A DNA stretch of 64,000 bases from Bacteroidota bacterium (GTDB lineage: Bacteria; Bacteroidota; Bacteroidia; B-17B0; Aurantibacillaceae). The stretch spans positions 877 through 64,876 of the forward strand of contig JAFDXR010000001.1 of the NCBI GenBank assembly GCA_018267825.1. The letters are read 5' to 3'. Under the pieces are notes generated by a model. That model searched no databases. It was not told where the DNA came from and saw only the letters and a list, made by a program, of their open reading frames with translations. Each line of letters starts with the position of its first letter. The stretch's first letter is position 1. The translations under genes and the position numbers were made by a program. This document shows, piece by piece, positions 1 through 8,337 of the stretch.

Positions 1-1014
1 ATCTGCCTCTGCTTTTGCTTTCGCGGCAGCTTCAGCATCTGCTTTGGCCTTCGCATCAGCCTCTGCTTTGGCTTTTGCCGCAGCTTCATCAGCTAATAAT
101 TTATCAATTGCTGCTAATTTATCCTTAGGTAATTGCTCTGTTGGTTTTACACCAAGCGCTTCATTATATCCTGCTTTGGCACTGGCCCAATCCTTTTTAG
201 CAAAAGCATCGTCCCCTTTTTTCAGGGCAGCCAGGTATTTATTACTGAGATCTTCTTCTGCTTTTTTCCTGGCAGCTTCTTCTGCTGCTTTTTTAGCATC
301 CTCCTGGTTTTTCTTGTTTAAAGCTTCCTGTTCGGCAATCAGTTTATCAATTTGTGTAATCTGGTCCTTGGGATAATATTCCGTTGGTTTAATGGTTAAT
401 GCCTGGTTATAAGAGGCTTTGGCACCAGCCCAGTCTTTTTTCTGAAATGCCTTATCACCGGCTTTCACGGCGGCCTGGTAATTTTTTTCAATTTCCTTTT
501 TCTTATTCAGAGCCTGATCTTCCAGTTCACGCAGGTGTTCCAGCGCACCCAGCATCTGCTCCAGATAAGCTTTATCATATTCAAAATCCGATTTATCGGG
601 GTTATAAACATATTTATTCAAAGGCTGGTTCAGCACGGAATAATCTACCCCCTCCACTTTTCTGAATAAACCGATATTGGCCTGTATACTACTGAATTTA
701 CTGGTTGCTCTTTCAGGGGGAATACCACGTGTGGACACCATGAATTTCTTCTGAACCATATCCCCACCCTTTGTAACAACGATGTTATAATCGCCATTTA
801 AAGGCAACTGAAAGCTGTATTTGCCATCAGCCCCGGTAGTATATGTGTTTATTAGTTTGGAACCCTGATATACCTGGATACTGGCCCCCGGGATTGGAGC
901 CTCCCCATCATCGGTAATTTTACCTTCAATGGGTAACTGGTACGTTTCGGGAGTCTGGGCAAGAAAACGGGTACAGGTAAAAATGATTAGTATCAGGGAA
1001 TAAAATATTCTCAT
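1..1014 (-). CDS. Secreted protein with carboxypeptidase-regulatory-like domain and TPR-like repeats (3' end missing)
   Basis: The minus-strand reading frame opens at the ATG at 1012-1014 and is still open at base 1, so the C-terminus lies outside the window. The first ~20 residues form a signal peptide (MRIFYSLILIIFTCTRFLAQ). A CarboxypepD_reg-like beta-sandwich follows (motifs GKITDDGEAPIPGASIQVYQ and TTGADGKYSFQLP). The rest is helical, with at least two TPR-like units of the form GD-x-AF-x-KKDWA-x-AKA-x-Y-x-x-AL-x-x-KPTE-x-x-PKD, joined by Ala/Lys/Glu-rich linkers of low complexity. The window starts inside such a linker. Envelope location is inferred from the signal peptide. The biochemical role is unknown; proteins of this architecture are common in Bacteroidota and some carry a terminal OmpA domain, which cannot be checked here. 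Confidence 0.8.
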   Translation of the reverse strand, partial: MRIFYSLILIIFTCTRFLAQTPETYQLPIEGKITDDGEAPIPGASIQVYQGSKLINTYTTGADGKYSFQLPLNGDYNIVVTKGGDMVQKKFMVSTRGIPPERATSKFSSIQANIGLFRKVEGVDYSVLNQPLNKYVYNPDKSDFEYDKAYLEQMLGALEHLRELEDQALNKKKEIEKNYQAAVKAGDKAFQKKDWAGAKASYNQALTIKPTEYYPKDQITQIDKLIAEQEALNKKNQEDAKKAAEEAARKKAEEDLSNKYLAALKKGDDAFAKKDWASAKAGYNEALGVKPTEQLPKDKLAAIDKLLADEAAAKAKAEADAKAKADAEAAAKAKAEAD

Positions 1015-1068
1015 ACAGTGCTGTCAGATGTTTTAAAGAGATAAATTTACATAAAATTCCATAACGGC

Positions 1069-2223
1069 ATGTCAAAAATTATGAAGAGTCAGCATTTTAG
1101 CTACTGGGAAATAAATCAATATTTCACTGATATAGAAGTTGTTATAATCGGAAGTGGCATTGTTGGTTTAAGTGCAGCTATCTCCTACAAAAAACAATTC
1201 CCGAAAGCCAAAGTCCTGGTATTGGAACGGGGTATTTTACCCTATGGCGCCAGTACTAAAAATGCAGGATTTGCCTGTTTCGGAAGTGTAAGCGAACTAT
1301 TGTCGGATCTCAAAAAAAACGACGAAGCAACCGTTTGGGAAACCGTTGAGATGCGCTACCGGGGACTGGAACTTTTAAAAAAACGGCTGGGCGAAAAACA
1401 CATGGCCTACGAAGAAAACGGTGGATACGAACTTTTCAGCCGGCAACGTGATTTTGACCACTGTGCCCAACATATTGATACTCTTAATCAAAAGATAAAG
1501 CCCATTACCGGGCTGAACCACACCTACTCCATTGATAAAAAAGGAATTGACCACTTCGGATTTGCAGGCATCAAAGGCCTTATACTGAACAGAAAAGAAG
1601 GGCAGATCGACACAGGCTTGATGATGCAGAACCTGCTGAAACTGGCAGCGGAGAAGGGCATACAAATTCTCAATGCCGTTTCTGTAAAAGACATCAAAGA
1701 CCTCGGAAGCACCTGCCATATCGAAACCTCCGTGGGAATGATCCGTGCTGCCCGGGTTATTGTTGCCACCAACGGTTTTGCCGCCGAACTGCTGAAACTG
1801 AAAGATGTTAAGCCGGCCCGAGCGCAGGTATTGATTACCAAACCTATTAAACACCTGAAGATAAAAGGCACATTTCATTACCAGGAAGGGTTTTATTATT
1901 TCAGAAACATTCACAACCGCCTCTTATTTGGCGGTGGCCGTAACCTGGACATGGAAACAGAAACCAGTTCGCAATTCGAATTAAATCCCAAAATTCAGCA
2001 ACACCTCGATCAGCTCCTTAAGCAACATATTCTTCCTGACACCACCTACGAGATCGATCATCGCTGGTGTGGGATTATGGGTGTTGGCACAGAGAAGAAA
2101 CCCATTATCAAACATATCTCGGCCAATGTAGTTTGTGCTGTGAGAATGGGTGGCATGGGCGTTGCTATTGGTTCACTGGTAGGAAAACTGGCCGTAGATA
2201 CGCTGGAAGGCCGCAGCCTGTAA
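1069..2223 (+). CDS. FAD-dependent oxidoreductase, DAO (D-amino-acid oxidase/glycine oxidase-like) family
   Basis: This 384-residue protein has an N-terminal Rossmann dinucleotide-binding motif (VVIIGSGIVGLSAA; Gly28, Gly30, Gly33), followed by the ERG acidic end of the second strand (LVLERGILPYGAS). The C-terminus carries the typical DAO closing segment around HRWCGIMG and RMGGMGVAIGSLVGK. This supports a flavoprotein that oxidises a small amine or related C-N substrate; the substrate cannot be read from the sequence. The gene is alone on the plus strand, 55 bp from the divergent gene upstream, and is followed by a long repeat array. A second ATG at 1081 is an alternative start. Length and domain layout are normal for the family. 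Confidence 0.85.
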   Translation: MSKIMKSQHFSYWEINQYFTDIEVVIIGSGIVGLSAAISYKKQFPKAKVLVLERGILPYGASTKNAGFACFGSVSELLSDLKKNDEATVWETVEMRYRGLELLKKRLGEKHMAYEENGGYELFSRQRDFDHCAQHIDTLNQKIKPITGLNHTYSIDKKGIDHFGFAGIKGLILNRKEGQIDTGLMMQNLLKLAAEKGIQILNAVSVKDIKDLGSTCHIETSVGMIRAARVIVATNGFAAELLKLKDVKPARAQVLITKPIKHLKIKGTFHYQEGFYYFRNIHNRLLFGGGRNLDMETETSSQFELNPKIQQHLDQLLKQHILPDTTYEIDHRWCGIMGVGTEKKPIIKHISANVVCAVRMGGMGVAIGSLVGKLAVDTLEGRSL

Positions 2224-2249
2224 TCTGTACAAATACAATACGGTTTCAA

Positions 2250-2478
2250 AACATTTATAGAGAGGCGTGTTTTGCGCCCATGGAGTAATAATGCAAACAG
2301 GGCTGGTCGTTCTCAATAACATTTGGCCCCGCTGGAGCCATGGATCATGTATCCTGCATAAGCTTTCTACTCGAAAATTCACACATAGTTTAATCCAAAC
2401 ACAGCAGCCCCGGAGGGGCTCAATATTATTAACAACAGGTACAAGGCTATAATCGGCTTCGGAGGAGCCGAACATTTA
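2250..2478. repeat. Palindromic repeat unit, copy 1 of 3
   Basis: The unit carries in order a TTTTGC-CCC-GGAG segment, AATAACATTTGGCCCCGCTG with an imperfect GGCCCC/GGGGCC-type palindrome, a spacer containing CTACTCGAAAATTCACACA, the palindrome CAGCCCCGGAGGGGCT, and a terminal GGCTTCGGAGGAGCC palindrome followed by GAACATTT. Copies 2 and 3 show the same blocks in the same order, so these are direct repeats of a composite element. Confidence 0.7.
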
Positions 2479-2558
2479 TTCGCAAGTTCACATAGGCCCC
2501 TTCGTTCTGTGTTGATAGAGAACGGAACAAGGAAATCAGGACTGGATGCATGTTTTAC

Positions 2559-2580
2559 TTGTTGGTGATAACACCAACAA
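2559..2580. repeat. Perfect 9-bp inverted repeat (TTGTTGGTG / CACCAACAA)
   Basis: Arms TTGTTGGTG and CACCAACAA surround an ATAA loop. It lies between repeat copies 1 and 2. There is no T-tract, so it is more likely part of the repeat field than a terminator. Confidence 0.6.
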
Positions 2581-2604
2581 GGGCATAACACTTATGTTTA
2601 CACC

Positions 2605-2630
2605 TTCTTTCTGTCTTGATACAGAAAGAA
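2605..2630. repeat. 10-bp inverted repeat around CTTGAT
   Basis: Arms TTCTTTCTGT and ACAGAAAGAA enclose CTTGAT and are followed by AGCAAAGAGATCAAGA. From memory, similar TGTCTTGAYACA hairpins followed by AAAGATCAAG recur between genes in Bacteroidota genomes. Their function is unknown to me. Confidence 0.5.
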
Positions 2631-2648
2631 GCAAAGAGATCAAGACTA

Positions 2649-2880
2649 TATACATTTATGTTTTGCCCCTACGGAGCAATGAGGGAGACATGACTGCTGG
2701 CACTTAATAACGTTTGGCCCCGCTGGGGCCAGAGATTATATGCATTTTAGCTGAACGTTCATATTCAAAAAATGGAATGACCATTCTAACCCTACACACG
2801 GCAGCCCCGGAGGGGCTGAACATTATTAATATAAAAGTGTCTGTAGTTATACCGGTGGCTCCGGAGGTGTCGAATATTTC
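2649..2880. repeat. Palindromic repeat unit, copy 2 of 3
   Basis: The blocks are ACATTTATGTTTTGCCCCTA, CGGAGCAATGAGGGAGACATG, TAATAACGTTTGGCCCCGCT followed by GGGGCC, then after a diverged spacer CAGCCCCGGAGGGGCTGAAC, ATTATTAATA and a final GGTGGCTCCGGAGG. The left and right ends match copy 3 closely while the middle spacer (2735-2795) differs. Confidence 0.7.
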
Positions 2881-2917
2881 CCGGATTAGTTTTTTTCTTT
2901 ACGGTAAATCCGGATGT

Positions 2918-3146
2918 GTTAATGTTTTACTCCTACGGAGCAATGAGAGAGACATGATTGATGGCACTTAATAACGTTTGGCCCCGCTGGGGCCATAGAT
3001 CATGTATCCTGCATCCTGTGTAGGTTTTCTACTCGAAAATTCACACAATAGTTTAATCCAAACACAGCAGCCCCGGAGGGGCTGAACATTATTAATAAAA
3101 GTATCTGTAGTTATACCGGTGGCTCCGGAGGAGCCAAACATTAAAC
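2918..3146. repeat. Palindromic repeat unit, copy 3 of 3
   Basis: The same ordered blocks as copy 2 are seen at both ends, but the middle spacer (GATCATGTATCCTGCAT, CTACTCGAAAATTCACACA) matches copy 1. This mosaic pattern suggests recombination or conversion between copies. Confidence 0.7.
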
Positions 3147-3255
3147 CTGTGTTTTGTTGAAATATAGAGGTTCAGTAAAACCATCCCGGCAGAATTTTTC
3201 TTTTCATTTATGGATTTTATATACGGGTTGTATCTCAATGATAAAACCAACGCAT

Positions 3256-3870
3256 ATGAAAATCAGCATCGACTCTCCCTGCCATGAAAACTGGGACAAT
3301 ATGACCCCCAATGAACAAGGGGCTTTCTGCCTGTCGTGTCAGAAAAATGTTGTAGACTTCAGCCGGAAAACCCTTCATGAGATCAAATCTTTTTTCAAAG
3401 AATTACCACTTACCGAAAAAGTATGTGGCCGATTTGATGAAAATCAACTGGAAGAACTCAGCTTTGATGACTTTTTTAAACGTTTCAGAAAATGGCGACT
3501 GTTCCACAAAATGGCCGTCATATGTTTTTTTGTATTTGGTCTGAGCCTTTTCAGTTGTTCACAAACACCTAAGCCGGAAGATCATGTGCTTATGGGCGAT
3601 GTTGCTGTTGTGGACACCCTTCAGCCACCACCTGTCACACCGGTTACAACACCCACTGTAACTCCAAAACCGACTCATATTATGGGCGGCCCAAGAGTAA
3701 TGCCGTCTGATACCACCAGGCAAAAACCTGCAACAAAACCAAAACCGGTGAAACCCGAAATGATAAAAGGTGAAGTTTATATAGCACCCGATAAAGTGGA
3801 TAAACCTAAAACCTGTACTCCGGATACGACCACCGAAAAGAAAATAATGGGTAAAATGAAACGGGAGTAA
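3256..3870 (+). CDS. Membrane-anchored protein with N-terminal Cys-rich (CHENW...FCxxC) domain
   Basis: From the ATG at 3256 the protein has 204 residues and begins MKISIDSPCHENWDNM. This start places the conserved block C-H-E-N-W, G-A-F-C-x-x-C-x-K-x-V-x-DFS at the N-terminus; such blocks are common at the cytoplasmic end of Bacteroidota envelope proteins and suggest a metal-binding or redox mini-domain. A single hydrophobic segment follows (MAVICFFVFGLSLFSC, about residues 93-108), then a long Pro/Thr/Lys-rich tail with repeated PVTP/TPT and TKPKPVKP motifs, presumably outside the membrane. An upstream in-frame ATG at 3238 is the alternative start. The function is unknown. No enzymatic domain is visible. 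Confidence 0.7.
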   Translation: MKISIDSPCHENWDNMTPNEQGAFCLSCQKNVVDFSRKTLHEIKSFFKELPLTEKVCGRFDENQLEELSFDDFFKRFRKWRLFHKMAVICFFVFGLSLFSCSQTPKPEDHVLMGDVAVVDTLQPPPVTPVTTPTVTPKPTHIMGGPRVMPSDTTRQKPATKPKPVKPEMIKGEVYIAPDKVDKPKTCTPDTTTEKKIMGKMKRE

Positions 3871-3873
3871 ACG

Positions 3874-4512
3874 CTATTTTTTAAGAAGTGCCTTTGTGAA
3901 GCGGGCAATAATCATAATGAGTATGCTCCCGAAAAAGGCCAGGCACATGTCTTTCTGGGCATCCCAGATATCGCCTTGTGTACCGAGGTAAGCATCGCCT
4001 TCGGCCGGGAAAAAGATGTCGGCCACCGACCATTCTACCAGCTCATACATAGCGCTGAATGAAAGTGTAATTTCGCAGGGTAGCACCCAGCAAACCCACG
4101 AAGGCCATTCCATGTGATTTTTGAAATAGTCGCGCATCGGGTATGCCAGCATAAATCCGAAGCTGAAATGCACGATCCGGTCATAATGGTTGCGGGCCAG
4201 ATGAAATGTATCCTGCAGCCAGAACCCGAACGGATTAAGGGCATAGGTATATTTGGCGCCATAAACATGGAGACACAGGTAAACCGTAATAAGCAGGTAA
4301 CTGAGGTCCGAAAATTTAAATTTCCGGTAGGATAATACGAGGCTGAAAAGGAAAATAATAACGAGCGTATTTTCCATACACCAGTTAGCCAGGTTAGACG
4401 TTCCGATAAGGGTTGAAATCCAGATGCCGAAAAAAACAAAAGCGAAAAACCAGAGTAGCCGGTTTTGTTTAAAAGCCCTGCGTGTAGGGCTTGATGCGGT
4501 TGTAAAAGGCAT
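3874..4512 (-). CDS. DUF2238 (YjdF-like) inner-membrane protein
   Basis: The protein has 212 residues and about five or six hydrophobic segments. It carries the DUF2238 signatures NHYDRIVHFSFGF (about residue 108) and YELVEW followed by LGTQGDIWDAQKDM near the C-terminus. The family occurs widely as an integral membrane protein of unknown function, typified by E. coli YjdF. The ATG lies 3 bp beyond the stop of the upstream gene on the same strand, so the two are probably cotranscribed. The charged, conserved HYDR and GDxWDAQxD motifs hint at an active or metal site within the membrane, but this is inference. Confidence 0.8.
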   Translation of the reverse strand: MPFTTASSPTRRAFKQNRLLWFFAFVFFGIWISTLIGTSNLANWCMENTLVIIFLFSLVLSYRKFKFSDLSYLLITVYLCLHVYGAKYTYALNPFGFWLQDTFHLARNHYDRIVHFSFGFMLAYPMRDYFKNHMEWPSWVCWVLPCEITLSFSAMYELVEWSVADIFFPAEGDAYLGTQGDIWDAQKDMCLAFFGSILIMIIARFTKALLKK

Positions 4513-4515
4513 ATA

Positions 4516-6135
4516 TTACTTTTCCTTGTGCAATAAGAATTGTTTCTCGAGCGAGTAGGTTTCTTTATTGCCAAGTTTCAACTCCACTTTCTCTTCCGTT
4601 GTTTTAAATCCTTTTTTAGATACTTTCACTGTATAGGTTACATTACCTTTCAGGGTAAAGAAATATTCTCCGTTTTCGTTCGATACGGCTGAACCAACAA
4701 CAGCACCGCTTTCATCAATAACGGTTACATCGGCACCTGCCATCCCGGTTCCTTCAAAACCATCGCGTACAACACCTTTGAGGATCGATAAACCGTTGTT
4801 CTCTTTTTTCTTTCCATCTTTTTCAAGAATACCAATATTGGAAAGGTCTACCATATAAATATCGGACTCACCAAGCCCACCCGAACGGTCGCTGGCGAAA
4901 TAACCGGTTTGAGCATCGGCACTGAGTACAAATGGTCCGTCTTTTTTTTCTGTATTGATAGGGTATCCGAGGTTAACCGGTTTACTCCATTTACCATTTT
5001 CGAGCACTGTTTTAAAAATATCGTAAGAACCCATAGAACCTTTTCCGTTGGAGCAGAAGAAGAGGGTTTTACCATCCGGAGCGAGGAACACACCACCTTC
5101 ATCATATTCGGAGTTAATTTCCGGGCCCAGATTTACCGGTTTATCCCATTCGTTTTTACTGAGGCGTTTCACCATCCAGATATCGCTATGGCCATAACCA
5201 CCTTTACGTTCGCTGGTAAAGAACAGTGTTTTACCATCCGAAGAAATGCTGGCGCCGCCTTCCCAATAGCTGGTATTAATTGGTTTTCCAAGTGGCTCAG
5301 GAGTTTTCCATTTATTGCTGACTACTTTCGATACAAAAATATCGCCACCGCGTGACTCGTTATCCTGTACATCATTTTTATAAATAAAAATCTGTTTTCC
5401 ATCGGGTGAAATACTGGTAGCGGCATCATGCGCATCAGTATTAACATTGCCCGGTACACTCTCAGCCTGTTGCCATTTTTTATTAACAGTATCCCAGACA
5501 GAGATATAGATATCTTCAAAAAATTTGCCATCTCCCTCCACATCCATAGGTGAATCTGTGGTTTCGGGGCGACGCGTTGTAAATACCAGTTTGCGGCCAT
5601 CGGCGCTGATACAAGGTGCTTTGTCGTCGTATTTGGAATTGATAACCAGACCCAGGTTCGATATTTTAACATCCAGTGGCGAAGCCATCAGACGCTTGGC
5701 ATTGGCGCATTGCTCGATATAAAGATCTACATCTTCGAATTCGGTTTCTTTGGAACGGCCTTTTGCCTTGTAGGTATTGAATTCGCCGGAAGCTTCATCA
5801 ATTTTCCCCTGCGATAAATGGATGATTCCCAGAAGCAGATAGGATTCGGATATAATATTCTTATTGGTGGCAATGGCCTTCTGAAGGCTGGACTCAGCAT
5901 CATCGAGTTTATTCAGTTTATAGTTACATAAACCAATGTAATACAGCACGGCTGCATCGTCGGGGTTTTTGGCCAGGATTTCTTTATATACATTCAGAGC
6001 GCCAATATATTGCCCTGCATAGAGTTTTTGCTTAGCCAATACCATTTTTACCTGGTCTCCGGCATCGAGACTCGTATGGGCAAGGGTCACATTAAAAAAA
6101 GCGATTAACGCAAGAAAAATAAAATTCTTCCTCAT
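4516..6135 (-). CDS. TPR / PD40 beta-propeller / carboxypeptidase-regulatory protein (PorE-like without OmpA domain)
   Basis: The protein has 539 residues. It opens with a signal peptide (MRKNFIFLALIAFFNVTLAH), then TPR units (about residues 30-130, for example KNPDDAAVLYYIGLCNYKL). A WD40-like PD40 propeller follows with repeated SPDG or SSDG-K-x-L/I-FF motifs (about 175-420). It ends with a CarboxypepD_reg-like domain (GVVRDGFEGTGMAGADVTV, about 450-535). The T9SS component PorE has the same order but ends in a peptidoglycan-binding OmpA domain, which is absent here. I therefore call it a PorE-like periplasmic or outer-membrane scaffold protein and not PorE itself. It is followed by the DUF2238 gene in the same direction. 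Confidence 0.8.
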   Translation of the reverse strand: MRKNFIFLALIAFFNVTLAHTSLDAGDQVKMVLAKQKLYAGQYIGALNVYKEILAKNPDDAAVLYYIGLCNYKLNKLDDAESSLQKAIATNKNIISESYLLLGIIHLSQGKIDEASGEFNTYKAKGRSKETEFEDVDLYIEQCANAKRLMASPLDVKISNLGLVINSKYDDKAPCISADGRKLVFTTRRPETTDSPMDVEGDGKFFEDIYISVWDTVNKKWQQAESVPGNVNTDAHDAATSISPDGKQIFIYKNDVQDNESRGGDIFVSKVVSNKWKTPEPLGKPINTSYWEGGASISSDGKTLFFTSERKGGYGHSDIWMVKRLSKNEWDKPVNLGPEINSEYDEGGVFLAPDGKTLFFCSNGKGSMGSYDIFKTVLENGKWSKPVNLGYPINTEKKDGPFVLSADAQTGYFASDRSGGLGESDIYMVDLSNIGILEKDGKKKENNGLSILKGVVRDGFEGTGMAGADVTVIDESGAVVGSAVSNENGEYFFTLKGNVTYTVKVSKKGFKTTEEKVELKLGNKETYSLEKQFLLHKEK

Positions 6136-6198
6136 AATGGGTGCTGTTACAATTAATTAAGCAACTAAATATATTAAAAAGATACAGAATTAAAAAAC

Positions 6199-6948
6199 TT
6201 ACTTCAAATCTTTTAATAAGTCGAGGAAGTGGTCGAGAGCCTTTCGTTTGGCCGAATCCAGGTTATATGATATTTTATTTTGCAGGTAATCGAATGCATC
6301 GAAACCGGGTGTATGGTTTGGTTTTTCGGCCACGGCTTCACGGATATGATTAACCCCGTATGCCAGGGCATCGTTAAAGCCTTCTATAAACCCGGGGTCC
6401 AGAGGCCTATTGCTTACCCAGCAGGCAAACACAAAGGGCATCCCGGTATATTTCTGCCATTCATAGGCGAGATCATACTGGTAAGGATATCTGGTGAGTC
6501 CGAATGTACGGTCGCCGATAATAACCGCACCGGTAGTGCCTTCTACCCTGTTTTCAAAACCAGGGGTAGCCGGGATAAATTCTATATTTTTTTTCCAGAA
6601 GTAGTGATTCAGTACCTGAACCAGTGTAACCGAAGTTCTGGATTGATAATCGAGCATTACATGCGTCAGGTTTTCGAGAGGCTGCTCGGCAAATAACTTG
6701 ACACTGTCTACTTTACCGACAGCACCTATGCAGTAATCTGTAATAATATGATACTGATCAAGCTGGGGAAGTATGGCTACTGGTACCACTCCCAGGTCGA
6801 CTTCCTTATTTTTCAGTTTGGTGGCGCACACGCTCGGAATATCCAGTTCCATCTGCAGCCTGTGTTTGACAGGACTGTTTTCGATACCAAATAAAAAAGG
6901 GGTTGTATTGTAGTAATTAACGATTGAAATTTTGTAGGCTGGCTCCAT
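6199..6948 (-). CDS. mqnA: Chorismate dehydratase MqnA (futalosine menaquinone pathway)
   Basis: The 249-residue protein matches the MqnA/periplasmic-binding-like fold. Diagnostic segments are KISIVNYYNTTPF at the N-terminus, EVDLGVVPVAILPQ (about residues 49-62), the SRTSVTLVQVL strand (about 103-113) and YDLAYEWQKYTGMPFVFACW (about 158-177), a hallmark of the family. MqnA removes water from chorismate to give 3-[(1-carboxyvinyl)oxy]benzoate, the first step of the futalosine route to menaquinone. The reading frame starts at the ATG at 6948. An mqnP-like prenyltransferase at 25.9-26.8 kb is consistent with the same pathway being used, although the genes are not clustered. Confidence 0.93.
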   Translation of the reverse strand: MEPAYKISIVNYYNTTPFLFGIENSPVKHRLQMELDIPSVCATKLKNKEVDLGVVPVAILPQLDQYHIITDYCIGAVGKVDSVKLFAEQPLENLTHVMLDYQSRTSVTLVQVLNHYFWKKNIEFIPATPGFENRVEGTTGAVIIGDRTFGLTRYPYQYDLAYEWQKYTGMPFVFACWVSNRPLDPGFIEGFNDALAYGVNHIREAVAEKPNHTPGFDAFDYLQNKISYNLDSAKRKALDHFLDLLKDLK

Positions 6949-7175
6949 GATTTGTTCTTATAAAACGCAGTATTTCCGCATATCCTGGCAAATAGTACCG
7001 GTTCGTACACAACACCAGGGTTCCCTGCAATTTTTGCGAAAGGTATGTTTTTTTCCAGTCTTTTAATACCCAAAAAAATGAAATCCGACCGAAAATACTG
7101 TACTGTCTTTCTGATTCTGTTTTGCAGCGATCAATCTCTTTCAAATCATAAATACAAAGGTGAAACCCGCTATTT

Positions 7176-7997
7176 TCAGGCGGTAGCCTCATCTGTATCC
7201 TGTGCCTTCAATTCCAGGAAGCTGGTGGTTGCTCCAACCACGGCCAACAAGGGCCCAAGCATGATACCGATGATGTCGCCCACAAACGTTGGCAGACTGA
7301 TGAAAAAGGCGTAAACTATACCTATACCGCAGGCCAGTCCCATATTTCTCCGGGCAAAACGGGTGCTTTTTGAAATATTCATTCCATGCCTTTCGAAATT
7401 ATAATCGAGCATGGTAAATCCGAAATAATACCATGATACAAATAGCAGGAACGGAGTTGTAATAAAGGCTGCGGGGGCAAATAAAATACTGATGGTAAAA
7501 CAGGCGATAATGATCAGATACTCCAGTAGCATATTCCGGAGGCTTATGCCGATGCCTCTCCATATATCTTTCAGAAATCCTGAAAACACAAAGGGGTAGC
7601 TTTTGCCGGTTATTTTTTCTTCTGTAAGTTCTGATACCCTGGCAAAGAGCGGCGACATAATAATGAGGAGCAGGTATTTTGTAAATGTTCCTGACACAAA
7701 AAAGAAGAGAACTTTCAAAATCCAGGTTACAATAACACTGAAATAACCTGTGAGGAAGGGTTTCAGAAATGAATACCATTCGCCTGAATCCGGGATATCC
7801 TGAAAGCGAAACTGTTCGCTGAGCTTATCGGCCAGGAGGTGCGCCAATCCTGCAAACGTAAGGATTCCAAAAACCCAGAACAGCATCCAGAGCAACAGAG
7901 GATAAAGCATATATGGCCAAAGCCCTTTATCAAAGATCAGTGTAAAACCTCTGAAACAATTAGCGATTCCCCTGAAAAATCCCCGGAAAAAATTCAT
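7176..7997 (-). CDS. EI24/CysZ-family membrane protein
   Basis: The protein has 273 residues with four or more hydrophobic segments and begins MNFFRGFFRGIANCFRGFTL, the amphipathic lead typical of EI24/CysZ proteins. Conserved features include PYMLYPLLLWMLFWVF (about residues 28-43), the RVSELTEEKITGK turn near residue 120 and a C-terminal GPLLAVVGATTSFLEL. CysZ in enterobacteria is a sulfate permease; the transport role of the Bacteroidota homologues is not established. The gene precedes mqnA on the same strand with a gap of ~230 bp and directly follows the DUF3467 gene (6 bp), suggesting cotranscription with the latter. Confidence 0.8.
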   Translation of the reverse strand: MNFFRGFFRGIANCFRGFTLIFDKGLWPYMLYPLLLWMLFWVFGILTFAGLAHLLADKLSEQFRFQDIPDSGEWYSFLKPFLTGYFSVIVTWILKVLFFFVSGTFTKYLLLIIMSPLFARVSELTEEKITGKSYPFVFSGFLKDIWRGIGISLRNMLLEYLIIIACFTISILFAPAAFITTPFLLFVSWYYFGFTMLDYNFERHGMNISKSTRFARRNMGLACGIGIVYAFFISLPTFVGDIIGIMLGPLLAVVGATTSFLELKAQDTDEATA

Positions 7998-8003
7998 CTG
8001 TTT

Positions 8004-8315
8004 TTAAGCTTGTGCTGTGGGCCCGCCGAAGTGCAGCGGAAGTGCATTGGTTTCCACATCCTTTATTTTACCATGCATCTGTTCGTAACGCTGAATATTA
8101 TCGGCCAGCGCCTTCATCAGCCGTTTGGCATGCTGGGGTGTAAGCACAATACGTGATTTCACCTTTGCCTTTGGCACGCCAGGCATGAGTTTTATAAAAT
8201 CAACAACAAACTCGCTTTGCGAGTGCGTAATAATCGCCAGGTTGGAATAAATTCCTTCAGCAATCTCTTCAGATAATTCTATGTTCAGTTGATTTTCGTT
8301 GTTTTGCTCTTCCAT
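8004..8315 (-). CDS. DUF3467 small protein
   Basis: The protein has 103 residues and shows the DUF3467 pattern: a Glu/Asn-rich start, GIYSNLAIITHSQSEFVVDF (about residues 21-40) and VKSRIVLTPQHAKRLMKAL (about 53-71). The family is small, widespread in Bacteroidota and of unknown function. It sits between pyrF and the EI24 gene, 22 bp downstream of pyrF, so it is probably part of a pyrF operon. Confidence 0.85.
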   Translation of the reverse strand: MEEQNNENQLNIELSEEIAEGIYSNLAIITHSQSEFVVDFIKLMPGVPKAKVKSRIVLTPQHAKRLMKALADNIQRYEQMHGKIKDVETNALPLHFGGPTAQA

Positions 8316-8337
8316 CTTACCTTGTTTTATTTTTTTA

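Larger units (their letters stand above)
2224..3237. other. About 1 kb gene-free region dominated by interspersed palindromic repeats
   Basis: No credible gene lies between the oxidoreductase and the next protein. The short open frames here encode repeat-derived peptides. The region holds three diverged copies of a ~230 bp unit (listed separately) and, at 2500-2645, a cluster of stem-loops with arms of 9-10 bp. A promoter for the downstream gene is expected in the last 90 bp but no strong consensus was seen. Confidence 0.7.

Noticed and set aside
2714-2971. Short open frames inside the palindromic repeat field
   Set aside because: Their peptides (for example APLGPE and APEGLNII) come from the repeat units themselves and recur in each copy.
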